A stretch of 64,000 nucleotides of DNA, taken from Nereida sp965655635. Lineage in GTDB: Bacteria; Pseudomonadota; Alphaproteobacteria; Rhodobacterales; Rhodobacteraceae. Positions 53,295 to 60,583 of this stretch are shown here, piece by piece. Made by a program: the position numbers and the translations under genes. Below the pieces are notes generated by a model. It had not been told where the DNA came from, searched no databases, and saw nothing but the letters and a program-made list of their open reading frames with translations. Within the stretch, counting starts at the first letter, position 1. Every line of letters begins with the position of its first letter. Location of the stretch: positions 71,966-135,965 of the forward strand of contig NZ_CBFHHE010000002.1 in NCBI RefSeq assembly GCF_965655635.1. The letters run 5' to 3'.

Positions 53295-54065
53295 TTATGC
53301 GCTGCCAGCAGAAAGAAATTGCTGCAAACGCTCGGATTTTGGCGCGCCAAACAACTCGTCAGGTGCGCCTTCTTCTTCGATCAGCCCTTGGTGCAAAAAC
53401 ACAACGTGATCAGATACATCGCGGGCAAGGTTCATGTCATGGGTGACGATCAGCATCGTGCGCCCCTCAGCGGCAAGGTCTTTGATCACGCGGATCACTT
53501 CTTGCTCAAGCTCTGGGTCAAGGGCGGACGTCGGCTCGTCAAACAGCAGGGCCTTTGGCTCCATGCAAAGGGCACGCGCGATGGCAGCACGCTGTTGCTG
53601 GCCACCCGAAAGCTGTGCGGGATACACATCGCATTTGTCCCCAATGCCCACTTTTTCGAGATATTTGCGCGCAGAGGCTTCAACTTCTGACTTGGCTCGC
53701 CCCAAAACAGTAACAGGCGCTTCCATGACATTTTCAAGAATTGTCATATGGGCCCACAGATTAAACTGTTGGAATACCATGCACAGGTTAGTGCGGATAT
53801 GGCGAACCTGAGCTGCATCAGAGGGACGGCGGGCTTGGGCTGTGCCGCGCCAATTGACTGGATCGCCTTCGAAAATCACATCGCCCTGCTGGCTGTCTTC
53901 GAGCAGGTTCGCACAGCGCAAAAGCGTGGACTTGCCGGAACCAGATGAGCCGATGAGCGAGACAACATCCCCACGTTCCGCGCGGATACCGACCCCTTTG
54001 AGAACCTCAAGCTCTCCGTAGGATTTGTGCAAATCCTTCAATTCGATGACAGTGTCGGTGGTCAC
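53295..54065 (-). CDS. Polar amino acid ABC transporter ATP-binding protein
   Basis: A 256-residue ATPase of the HisP/GlnQ type. Walker A is GSSGSGKST near 38-46, the signature LSGGQQQRAAIARAL near 158-172, Walker B KALLFDEPTSALDPE near 176-190, and the H-loop LIVTHDM near 211-217. I use the GTG at 54065, with CAGGGA 6 bp upstream, because the family N-terminus VIELKDLHKSYG begins there; an in-frame ATG at 54134 would add unrelated residues. It is the first gene of the operon. Confidence 0.93.
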   Translation of the reverse strand: MTTDTVIELKDLHKSYGELEVLKGVGIRAERGDVVSLIGSSGSGKSTLLRCANLLEDSQQGDVIFEGDPVNWRGTAQARRPSDAAQVRHIRTNLCMVFQQFNLWAHMTILENVMEAPVTVLGRAKSEVEASARKYLEKVGIGDKCDVYPAQLSGGQQQRAAIARALCMEPKALLFDEPTSALDPELEQEVIRVIKDLAAEGRTMLIVTHDMNLARDVSDHVVFLHQGLIEEEGAPDELFGAPKSERLQQFLSAGSA

Positions 54066-54181
54066 AGCTATCCCTGCAAATGTTAGCGCTTTAATACACT
54101 TCGATTCTACAGAAATTGCAATGGTATGCGCCAAACTTGACCCAGCGGAACTTGGCGCCGCTGCGGCTATTTTTGGCTTTC

Positions 54182-54616
54182 CTAGGTGCTGACCCTTTGG
54201 CGCGCCAGATTGCTGTCGATATCTGAGACACCAAGGAACGACACGACCATGCGCAAAAGCGCATCTTCTTCGTCGTCACGCTCACCATCCGCCAATGCAA
54301 CGGTCCACAGCGCTTCGACGACTGCGATGCGGTCCTCATAGGCGACTGCATCTTTGATAGCGCGGGTAAAGCGCACTGTGTCGGGCGCTTCTTTTTCCAA
54401 CTCCTCGGCCTGCAGTTTTAGGCTTTGAGCATCGCTGCCAGACAGCCCGTAGCGGGCCTGAATGATCGAAACGATGCGCTGTTGTTCTGCAAGCGCGTAA
54501 TCCCCATCAGATTTGGCAAGCCGGACCAGCAATCCCGTCAGGGCAAGCCGCGCGTCCGTATCCGCAAGCTGGGAGGGTTTATCGGCTGTGAGGCGGTTTA
54601 GAAGTTGTGCAAACAT
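54182..54616 (-). CDS. TerB-like (TerB/DjlA N-terminal fold) protein 1
   Basis: A 144-residue helical protein. LALTGLLVRLAKSDGDYALAEQQRI near 24-48 and ALADGERDDEEDALLRMV near 107-124 are the two acidic, metal-binding-like halves of the TerB fold. Such proteins are common in alphaproteobacteria and only loosely related to tellurite resistance. A paralogue is coded at 55898-56331. Function unknown. Confidence 0.85.
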   Translation of the reverse strand: MFAQLLNRLTADKPSQLADTDARLALTGLLVRLAKSDGDYALAEQQRIVSIIQARYGLSGSDAQSLKLQAEELEKEAPDTVRFTRAIKDAVAYEDRIAVVEALWTVALADGERDDEEDALLRMVVSFLGVSDIDSNLARQRVST

Positions 54617-54674
54617 ATTCAGTATTTATGCTTTTAAAAAGGGCTTTCAAGTGGCGTGCCGAACTGCGCGGCGT

Positions 54675-54968
54675 CTAGCCGTCATACCCTTCGACGATAA
54701 CCATATCGGTCAATGCGATTGGCTCTCGCAGGGCTTTGGCGGCTTGATATTCCGCGCTGTTGTAGCAAGCGTAGGCAGCCTCAATACTTGGGAATTCAAT
54801 GACGACGGTGCGTGAGCGCGCAGTCCCTTCTTCAAGGGTTTGCTTGCCGCCTCGCACGACGAAACGCGCGCCAAATTCTGCAAATGGGGCTGCGTTTGCG
54901 GCCTTGTAGGCTTCATAACCTTCAGGGTCTGAGACATCTCCGTGTGCAATCCAGTATCCTTTGGGCAT
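54675..54968 (-). CDS. DUF1330 protein
   Basis: A 97-residue ferredoxin-like-fold protein of the DUF1330 group: GYWIAHGDVSDPEGYEAYKA near 4-23, RFVVRGGKQTLEEG near 35-48, and VIEFPSIEAAYACYNSAEYQ near 56-75. These positions are those conserved across the family. No catalytic role is established. It stands 58 bp upstream of TerB-like protein 1 on the same strand. Confidence 0.88.
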   Translation of the reverse strand: MPKGYWIAHGDVSDPEGYEAYKAANAAPFAEFGARFVVRGGKQTLEEGTARSRTVVIEFPSIEAAYACYNSAEYQAAKALREPIALTDMVIVEGYDG

Positions 54969-55010
54969 GTATTTCTCCGATTTGTGGGGGGGGATAAATA
55001 GGTGGGCTGA

Positions 55011-55874
55011 TTAGGCGGAAGGAACGGTAATTTGCCCTTTTGAGATTGGCACGGCGCTGCCTGCGATGCGCACCGCAGTCAGTACGCCGTTGGCTAAATC
55101 TGCTTCAAATTGGATCTCGCTTGGCCGTCCCATGGAAATGCCTTGGGTCAATTGCAGTTTGGTTGTGCCGTCTTTGTTCAGCGCGCCGTTTTGCAAAAGC
55201 TGACTAGCCAGAATTGCGCTTGCGCTGCCTGTTGCAGGATCTTCGGGAATACCGGCGGTGGGGGAAAACATTCGCGCATTGGAACTTGGTGTATAGAGAT
55301 ACGCATTGTCCACCTGACAGGCTTGTATCAGTTGATCCCATGCGGGCTCGAGTGGGCGGGCTTGTTGCAACGCGGCCTCATTCACCACGGGAATATAGAG
55401 AAAACGCGGCCCGCCTTCGTGCACGCCCGCTGTGTGCGGGCCAATTTGCGTGGTGGTCAGGCCCAAAGCGGAGGCCGCTAATTGAGTATCGACTGCAATA
55501 TTGCAGTCAAAAGGCACAACTGGCGCGGTAAATTGTGCTGTGGCGTTGGTAACTGTGACGGGTACAAGCCCGGCAACTTCCTCAAGCACCACATGATCCA
55601 ACCCACGCTTTTGGGCCAGATGCAGCGCACAGCCAATGGTGGGATGACCTGCAAAAGGGATTTCGGCGGTTGGGAAAAAGATCCGGACCTTAGCCGTGTT
55701 CGCAGTATCGTCTGGCGTTTGCACAAAGATGGTTTCTGACAAGTTGAATTCACGAGCAATTGTTTGCATCTGCGCTGTGCTCAGATCGTCTGCACCCTCA
55801 ACAATGGCCAATGGGTTGCCACTGAACGGGCGCTGCGTGAATACGTCGTAGGTCGTGAAGTCGAGAGTAAGCAT
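55011..55874 (-). CDS. PhzF-family isomerase-like protein
   Basis: A 287-residue protein of the PhzF/diaminopimelate epimerase-like fold. DVFTQRPFSGNPLAIVEG near 8-25, the catalytic Glu in FNLSETIFV near 45-53, RIFFPTAEIPFAGHPTIG near 65-82, and PEDPATGSASAIL near 218-230 are all present. PhzF proper isomerises a phenazine precursor, but most family members are of unknown substrate and there are no phz genes here. The ATG at 55874 is preferred; the frame stays open upstream through another gene's end. Confidence 0.9.
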   Translation of the reverse strand: MLTLDFTTYDVFTQRPFSGNPLAIVEGADDLSTAQMQTIAREFNLSETIFVQTPDDTANTAKVRIFFPTAEIPFAGHPTIGCALHLAQKRGLDHVVLEEVAGLVPVTVTNATAQFTAPVVPFDCNIAVDTQLAASALGLTTTQIGPHTAGVHEGGPRFLYIPVVNEAALQQARPLEPAWDQLIQACQVDNAYLYTPSSNARMFSPTAGIPEDPATGSASAILASQLLQNGALNKDGTTKLQLTQGISMGRPSEIQFEADLANGVLTAVRIAGSAVPISKGQITVPSA

Positions 55875-55897
55875 TGGGTCCACCGTGCAGGGACGAC

Positions 55898-56331
55898 CTA
55901 GCTGATCGTCCCGTACATTTGAATGGTTTTCGCAGGTGCGGGCAAGAGGGCTTCGATCCGCTCCATCAAGTTGTGTTCGGGGCTTGTTTTGGGCCGTCGC
56001 AATTGACCACAAGAAGCAAGTCATCTATCAGCGCGTCGCGCTCGTGGGCGGGCGTCTCATGGGCTAGCAAGCGCCCCAGAGCTTCGGTGTGGGGATATTC
56101 GCGCTCAATCGTTTCACCGGATGCACGCAATTGCGCAGCGGCAATACCGTTGAGACCTAGGCGGCGTTTCAGAACCTCATCAATCGTGGTTATCTCTGCC
56201 AAGTTGAGAGGGCCATCACTGCGCGCAAGCCGCACCAGCAGTGCTGCAAGGGTTACGTGGTCGTCGAGTGCTGGTAAAACGGGTTCGAGCCGAGCAGGTC
56301 GTGAGACCACCCCAAGAATTCCACCTATCAT
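55898..56331 (-). pseudogene. TerB-like protein 2, interrupted by a -1 frameshift
   Basis: The uninterrupted frame from 56331 stops at 55966 after 121 residues, in the middle of the second TerB half (…LLLVVNCDGPK then QAPNTT and stop). Moving to the -1 frame at that point continues as TSPEHNLMERIEALLPAP and ends at 55898. This aligns with the end of TerB-like protein 1, DGPKTSPEHNLMERIEALL against DGERDDEEDALLRMVVSFL, and gives 144 residues, the same length as protein 1. The shift site is CCCAAAA (complement of 55987-55993), which fits the X XXY YYZ slippery pattern. It may be a mutation, a sequencing error or programmed frameshifting. It ends 23 bp before phzF. Confidence 0.7.
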
Positions 56332-56445
56332 ATCTGCTCCTTGCGCCGCGATTTTTCGCGATCATTACGTTAGCAATGGCCCAGAGGTGACGGTTTCCAA
56401 AGGAAAAAATAACAAAGGCGAATCATGTCTTGGTAAGTGTTGCAA

Positions 56446-56475
56446 GAAAACGCGCCCTGCGGGTGCGGGGCGCGT
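56446..56475 (-). terminator. Intrinsic terminator of pyrG
   Basis: On the minus strand, arms ACGCGCCC and GGGCGCGT pair perfectly around a 10-base loop and are followed by TTTTCTTG. It lies 29 bp after the pyrG stop. Confidence 0.85.
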
Positions 56476-56504
56476 GTTAAATAATTCAACCAACTAAGGC
56501 GGGT

Positions 56505-58148
56505 TTAGACAAGGCGGGAGGCCTCTTTCGCTGCTTTCACGAACCCCTCAAACAGAGGGTGCGGCGCGAAAGGCTTGGATTTCAGCTCCGGATGGAACTG
56601 TACGCCGATGAACCAGGGGTGGTCACGCCACTCAACGATTTCGGGCAGCGTGCCGTCGGGGGACATGCCCGAGAACAACAAGCCACATTCTTCAAGCTGC
56701 TTGCGGTACTTCGTATCAACTTCATACCGGTGGCGGTGGCGCTCTTCGATGGATGTCGTGCCGTACACTTCGGCAACTTTAGATCCTTCGACCAGCGTTG
56801 CGTCATATGACCCCAAGCGCATGGTTCCGCCTTTATCATCATCTGCCTTACGCTGAACTTTTGCGTTGCCCTGCACCCATTCTTTGAGGTGGTAGACAAC
56901 CGGTTCAAACCGCTTTTTGCCTGCCTCATGGTCGAACTCTTCGGAACCGGCATCCGCAAGCCCAGCCACATTTCGTGCGGCCTCAATGACAGCCATTTGC
57001 ATGCCAAGGCAAATTCCGAGGTAGGGCACTTTACGGGTACGAGCGAATTCTGCCGCTTTGATTTTACCTTCGGTGCCGCGCTCGCCAAAGCCGCCCGGAA
57101 CCAAAATCGCGTGGAACCCTTCGAGGTGCGGAGCAGGGTCTTCACGGTCGAAAAGTTCTGCGTCGACCCATTCAATTTTGACCTTCACACGGTTGGCCAT
57201 GCCACCGTGGGTTAGAGCTTCGTTGATTGATTTATAAGCATCTTCTAGCTGGGTGTATTTGCCAACAATCGCAACTTTGACTTCGCCCTCGGGGTTGTAA
57301 ACGCGGTCGGCCACATCTTCCCAACGCTTTAGGTTGGGCTGAGGGGCAGGTGTAATGCCAAAGGCATCCAATACTGCTTGGTCCATGCCTTCACGGTGAT
57401 AGGCAAGTGGGGCTTCGTAGATGGATTTAAGGTCTTGCGCCGCAATCACGCTCTCGGAGCGCACGTTGCAGAATAGAGCAAGCTTTTCACGCTCTTTTTC
57501 CGGGATTGGACCCTCTGAACGGCAAACCAGAATATCCGGTGCCAACCCGATTGAGCGGAGTTCCTTGACCGAGTGTTGGGTCGGCTTTGTTTTCAACTCG
57601 CCCGAGGCTTTGATGAACGGCAGCAACGTCAGGTGCATAAAGATACAGTCACCGCGCGGCTTATCGTTGGCGAATTGGCGGATGGCTTCAAAGAAAGGCA
57701 GGCCTTCGATGTCCCCAACAGTGCCGCCGATTTCGCACAGCATAAAATCAACTTCATCATCACCAATGTCGATGAACTCTTTGATCTGGTTGGTTACGTG
57801 GGGGATTACTTGGATCGTTTTGCCCAAATAATCGCCGCGCCGTTCTTTCTCGAGAACGGTTGAGTAAATCCGACCAGATGAAACGGAATCACTGTTGCGC
57901 GCCGCAACGCCGGTAAAGCGCTCATAGTGGCCAAGGTCCAAATCGGTCTCTGCGCCGTCGTCCGTTACAAACACCTCTCCGTGCTCAAAGGGTGACATCG
58001 TGCCCGGATCGACATTGAGATATGGGTCCAGTTTACGCAGGCGGACAGTAAAACCCCGCGACTGCAAAAGAGCGCCCAAAGCAGCAGAAGCAAGGCCTTT
58101 GCCAAGCGAGGAAACAACACCACCTGTAATAAAAATAAACCGTGCCAT
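56505..58148 (-). CDS. pyrG: CTP synthase (glutamine-hydrolysing)
   Basis: A 547-residue enzyme making CTP from UTP, ATP and glutamine. The synthetase domain opens with FIFITGGVVSSLGKGLASAALG (P-loop near 5-20) and has KLDPYLNVDPGTMSPFEHGEVFVTDDGAETDLDLGHYERF near 40-78. The glutamine amidotransferase has its Cys in LGICLGMQMAV near 380 and a His/Glu pair in GVQFHPELKSKP near 520. The ATG at 58148 starts the conserved N-terminus; an in-frame ATG at 58268 adds 40 unlikely residues. Confidence 0.98.
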   Translation of the reverse strand: MARFIFITGGVVSSLGKGLASAALGALLQSRGFTVRLRKLDPYLNVDPGTMSPFEHGEVFVTDDGAETDLDLGHYERFTGVAARNSDSVSSGRIYSTVLEKERRGDYLGKTIQVIPHVTNQIKEFIDIGDDEVDFMLCEIGGTVGDIEGLPFFEAIRQFANDKPRGDCIFMHLTLLPFIKASGELKTKPTQHSVKELRSIGLAPDILVCRSEGPIPEKEREKLALFCNVRSESVIAAQDLKSIYEAPLAYHREGMDQAVLDAFGITPAPQPNLKRWEDVADRVYNPEGEVKVAIVGKYTQLEDAYKSINEALTHGGMANRVKVKIEWVDAELFDREDPAPHLEGFHAILVPGGFGERGTEGKIKAAEFARTRKVPYLGICLGMQMAVIEAARNVAGLADAGSEEFDHEAGKKRFEPVVYHLKEWVQGNAKVQRKADDDKGGTMRLGSYDATLVEGSKVAEVYGTTSIEERHRHRYEVDTKYRKQLEECGLLFSGMSPDGTLPEIVEWRDHPWFIGVQFHPELKSKPFAPHPLFEGFVKAAKEASRLV

Positions 58149-58292
58149 GGTGTGAGATATCCCCGTGTTTTGTTGCATGCTCGGTGCAAAACAGCACCTC
58201 AGATGCGCTGTATCACGGGGTTTAATCCTATCAGGATTCGGACGAGGTGCGCAACCAGTCAAACGCAATATAGGGCGGAATTAATGTCGCCA

Positions 58293-58310
58293 TATACTAT
58301 AGATAGTATA
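58293..58310. promoter_or_regulatory. Perfect palindrome TATACTAT-AG-ATAGTATA between secG and pyrG
   Basis: An 18-bp inverted repeat with perfect 8-bp arms, 145 bp upstream of pyrG. On the minus strand it contains TATACT, which could serve as a -10 element. The symmetry also suits a dimeric regulator. Confidence 0.4.
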
Positions 58311-58364
58311 AGAAAGCCGCTTTTAGATCAGGTATTTAGACTAACTTGTGTCGTGTTGGGTTGT

Positions 58365-58718
58365 TTAGTCAGCACGCGGTGTTGCTGGCTCATCCGCAGA
58401 TGGTGGCAGCAAGTCCGCGCCCGCTGGGGCCACAGGTGCTGTTTCCGCAGAAGGAGGTGCCAATTGATCCACAACAGAGCTGCCGTTGCCATCAAGGGAT
58501 GTCAAAACAGTCATCAACAAAGCGACCGTCATGAAAGCGACGCCCAAAATCCATGTCACTTTTGACAAGGCCGATGCAGCCGAGCGGCCGGTCATAACAC
58601 CGCCACCGCCGCCACCACTGCCCATGCCAAGGCCGCCACCTTCAGACCGTTGAAGCAGCACAACGCCGATCAAAGCCAAAGCTAGCAACAACAAAACAAT
58701 CAGCAGTACGTTTTCCAT
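58365..58718 (-). CDS. secG: Preprotein translocase subunit SecG
   Basis: A 117-residue Sec subunit with two membrane helices (about 3-20 and 55-78). The loop between them, LLQRSEGGGLGMGSGGGGGGVMTGRSAASALSKVTWIL, is the SecG signature region, with an expanded glycine run. The Pro/Ala/Ser-rich C-terminal tail is usual in alphaproteobacteria. secG directly upstream of pyrG is a common order in this class. Confidence 0.95.
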   Translation of the reverse strand: MENVLLIVLLLLALALIGVVLLQRSEGGGLGMGSGGGGGGVMTGRSAASALSKVTWILGVAFMTVALLMTVLTSLDGNGSSVVDQLAPPSAETAPVAPAGADLLPPSADEPATPRAD

Positions 58719-58931
58719 GGGGGCGCTCGTTTATCAAAGGTTGGCCGGTATGTAGTGGGAACGGCCCAATGTCGCAAGGTCCGAATGTAGGGGATTTATC
58801 ATTCATTTGACGCTGCTACCTGGGTAACTCTATCAGCTTTGAGGTTTGAGCGCGCCTTTCACCCTTTCCCCTGCCGTGCCTCTGTCTTATAGGGACCACG
58901 GTTTGATCTCTAGGCATGAAGGCAGAGCGCA

Positions 58932-60227
58932 ATGGCAAATGTAGTGGTGGTTGGCGCCCAGTGGGGTGACGAAGGTAAAGGCAAGATCGTTGATTGGCTC
59001 TCAGAGCGCGCAGATGTCATTGCCCGTTTCCAAGGGGGGCACAACGCGGGCCACACGCTGGTTATTGATAGCAACGTCTACAAATTGCATGCGCTGCCAT
59101 CCGGTGTGGTGCGTGGCGGCAAGCTCTCCGTTATTGGGAATGGCGTTGTGCTGGACCCATGGCACTTGATGAAAGAGATCGAAACGGTCCGTGCCCAAGG
59201 CGTTGAAATCACGCCCGAGACATTGATGGTCGCTGAAAACACACCACTGATTTTGCCAATACACGGCGAACTGGATCGTGCCCGTGAAGAAGCTGCATGC
59301 GCTGGCACCAAGATTGGTACAACAGGTCGCGGTATCGGGCCTGCATATGAAGACAAAGTTGGACGTCGTTCTGTCCGCGTAGCCGACCTTGCTGATGATG
59401 CAACACTTGTTGCGCGGGTTGATCGTGCGTTGCAGCATCACAACCCGCTGCGCAAAGGTTTGGGAATTGAGCCCGTTGACCGCGAAGCGCTTTTGAACGA
59501 GCTGCGCGCCATTGCGCCACAGCTGCTGCCCTACGCAGCACCGGTTTGGAAAGTTTTGAACGAGCGTAGCAAAGCCGGTCAGCGGATTTTGTTCGAAGGC
59601 GCCCAAGGCGCATTGCTCGATATCGATTTCGGCACATACCCCTTCGTGACATCCTCTAACGTAATCGCAGGGCAGGCTGCGACGGGTACAGGTCTTGGGC
59701 CAACGGCGATTGATTTCGTTTTGGGCATAGTCAAAGCCTACACCACCCGTGTGGGCGAAGGGCCGTTCCCGACCGAGCTGGAAGATGCAGACGGTCAACG
59801 TCTTGGTGAGCGCGGTCATGAGTTTGGCACGACAACAGGGCGCAAGCGTCGTTGTGGTTGGTTTGACGCGACCATCGTACGTCAGACCTGCGCCACGTCT
59901 GGCGTTTCTGGCATCGCGCTTACCAAGCTTGATGTTCTCGACGGTTTTGACACGCTCAAAATTTGCGTTGGCTATGATCTGGATGGCGAGCGTCTTGACT
60001 ACCTGCCAACGGCGGCAGACCAACAAGCACGCGTAACACCGATTTATGAGGAAATTGAAGGCTGGCAAGATAGCACTGCTGGTGCAAAATCATGGGCCGA
60101 TTTGCCTGCTGCGGCCATCAAATATGTCCGCCGGATCGAAGAGTTGATCAACTGCCCCGTCGCCCTAGTTTCAACTTCACCAGAGCGCGAAGACACCATT
60201 CTCGTGACGGATCCATTTGCAGACTAA
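58932..60227 (+). CDS. purA: Adenylosuccinate synthetase
   Basis: A 431-residue GTP-dependent enzyme joining IMP and aspartate, the first step to AMP. VVGAQWGDEGKGKIVDWL near 6-23 is the P-loop with the catalytic Asp, GGHNAGHTL near 36-44, GTTGRGIGPAYEDKVGR near 129-145, and GFEGAQG-type segment RILFEGAQGALLDIDFGTYPFVTSSN near 219-244. The C-terminal STSPEREDTI is the usual end. DUF2842 follows 33 bp downstream. Confidence 0.98.
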   Translation: MANVVVVGAQWGDEGKGKIVDWLSERADVIARFQGGHNAGHTLVIDSNVYKLHALPSGVVRGGKLSVIGNGVVLDPWHLMKEIETVRAQGVEITPETLMVAENTPLILPIHGELDRAREEAACAGTKIGTTGRGIGPAYEDKVGRRSVRVADLADDATLVARVDRALQHHNPLRKGLGIEPVDREALLNELRAIAPQLLPYAAPVWKVLNERSKAGQRILFEGAQGALLDIDFGTYPFVTSSNVIAGQAATGTGLGPTAIDFVLGIVKAYTTRVGEGPFPTELEDADGQRLGERGHEFGTTTGRKRRCGWFDATIVRQTCATSGVSGIALTKLDVLDGFDTLKICVGYDLDGERLDYLPTAADQQARVTPIYEEIEGWQDSTAGAKSWADLPAAAIKYVRRIEELINCPVALVSTSPEREDTILVTDPFAD

Positions 60228-60260
60228 ATAGCACGAACGTTAACACTCCGGAGGCCACCA

Positions 60261-60509
60261 ATGGCGCTAAGCCACAAAGCAAAGAGACGTTGGTCACTGT
60301 TCATCCTGATTTTTGGGGTGCCGATTTACATTGTTATGGCGGTGACACTTATTGATTTGCTCCGTGACGTGATGGGACGGCCCTCTATTTTAATCGAGTT
60401 GGGCGTATTTGTCTTACTTGGTGTTTTATGGGCTTTCCCGCTGAAGGCGGTTTTCAAAGGGGTTGGGCAAGCTGATCCGAATGCACCACCGGAAGATGAA
60501 CAACACTAA
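60261..60509 (+). CDS. DUF2842 small membrane protein
   Basis: An 82-residue protein with two helices (about 13-33 and 43-63) and the WAFPLKAVFKGVGQADP end typical of DUF2842 proteins of alphaproteobacteria. A CGGAGG site precedes the ATG. It follows purA and is followed by a strong terminator. Function unknown. Confidence 0.88.
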   Translation: MALSHKAKRRWSLFILIFGVPIYIVMAVTLIDLLRDVMGRPSILIELGVFVLLGVLWAFPLKAVFKGVGQADPNAPPEDEQH

Positions 60510-60512
60510 TCG

Positions 60513-60546
60513 AAAAAAAGCGGCCCAGATCTAAGGCCGCTTTTTT
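60513..60546. terminator. Bidirectional intrinsic terminator after DUF2842
   Basis: Arms GCGGCC and GGCCGC extended by A-T pairs, with an A-run on the left and TTTTTT on the right. It terminates the purA–DUF2842 transcript and also faces the convergent large gene ending at 60584. Confidence 0.88.
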
Positions 60547-60583
60547 GTTTCTGCTCACCAAGTCTTTTAACAAAATGGTGGTA

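Noticed and set aside
54182..54616. Tellurite resistance determinant
   Set aside because: Only the TerB fold is present. No terC, terD or terZ genes are in the window, and such proteins are common without a resistance role.
55011..55874. Phenazine biosynthesis
   Set aside because: PhzF-like proteins are widespread and no other phz gene is in the window.
59001..60068. Long minus-strand open frame of about 355 codons opposite purA
   Set aside because: It lies wholly inside purA, has no recognisable domain and has an odd composition. It is a by-product of codon bias in purA.
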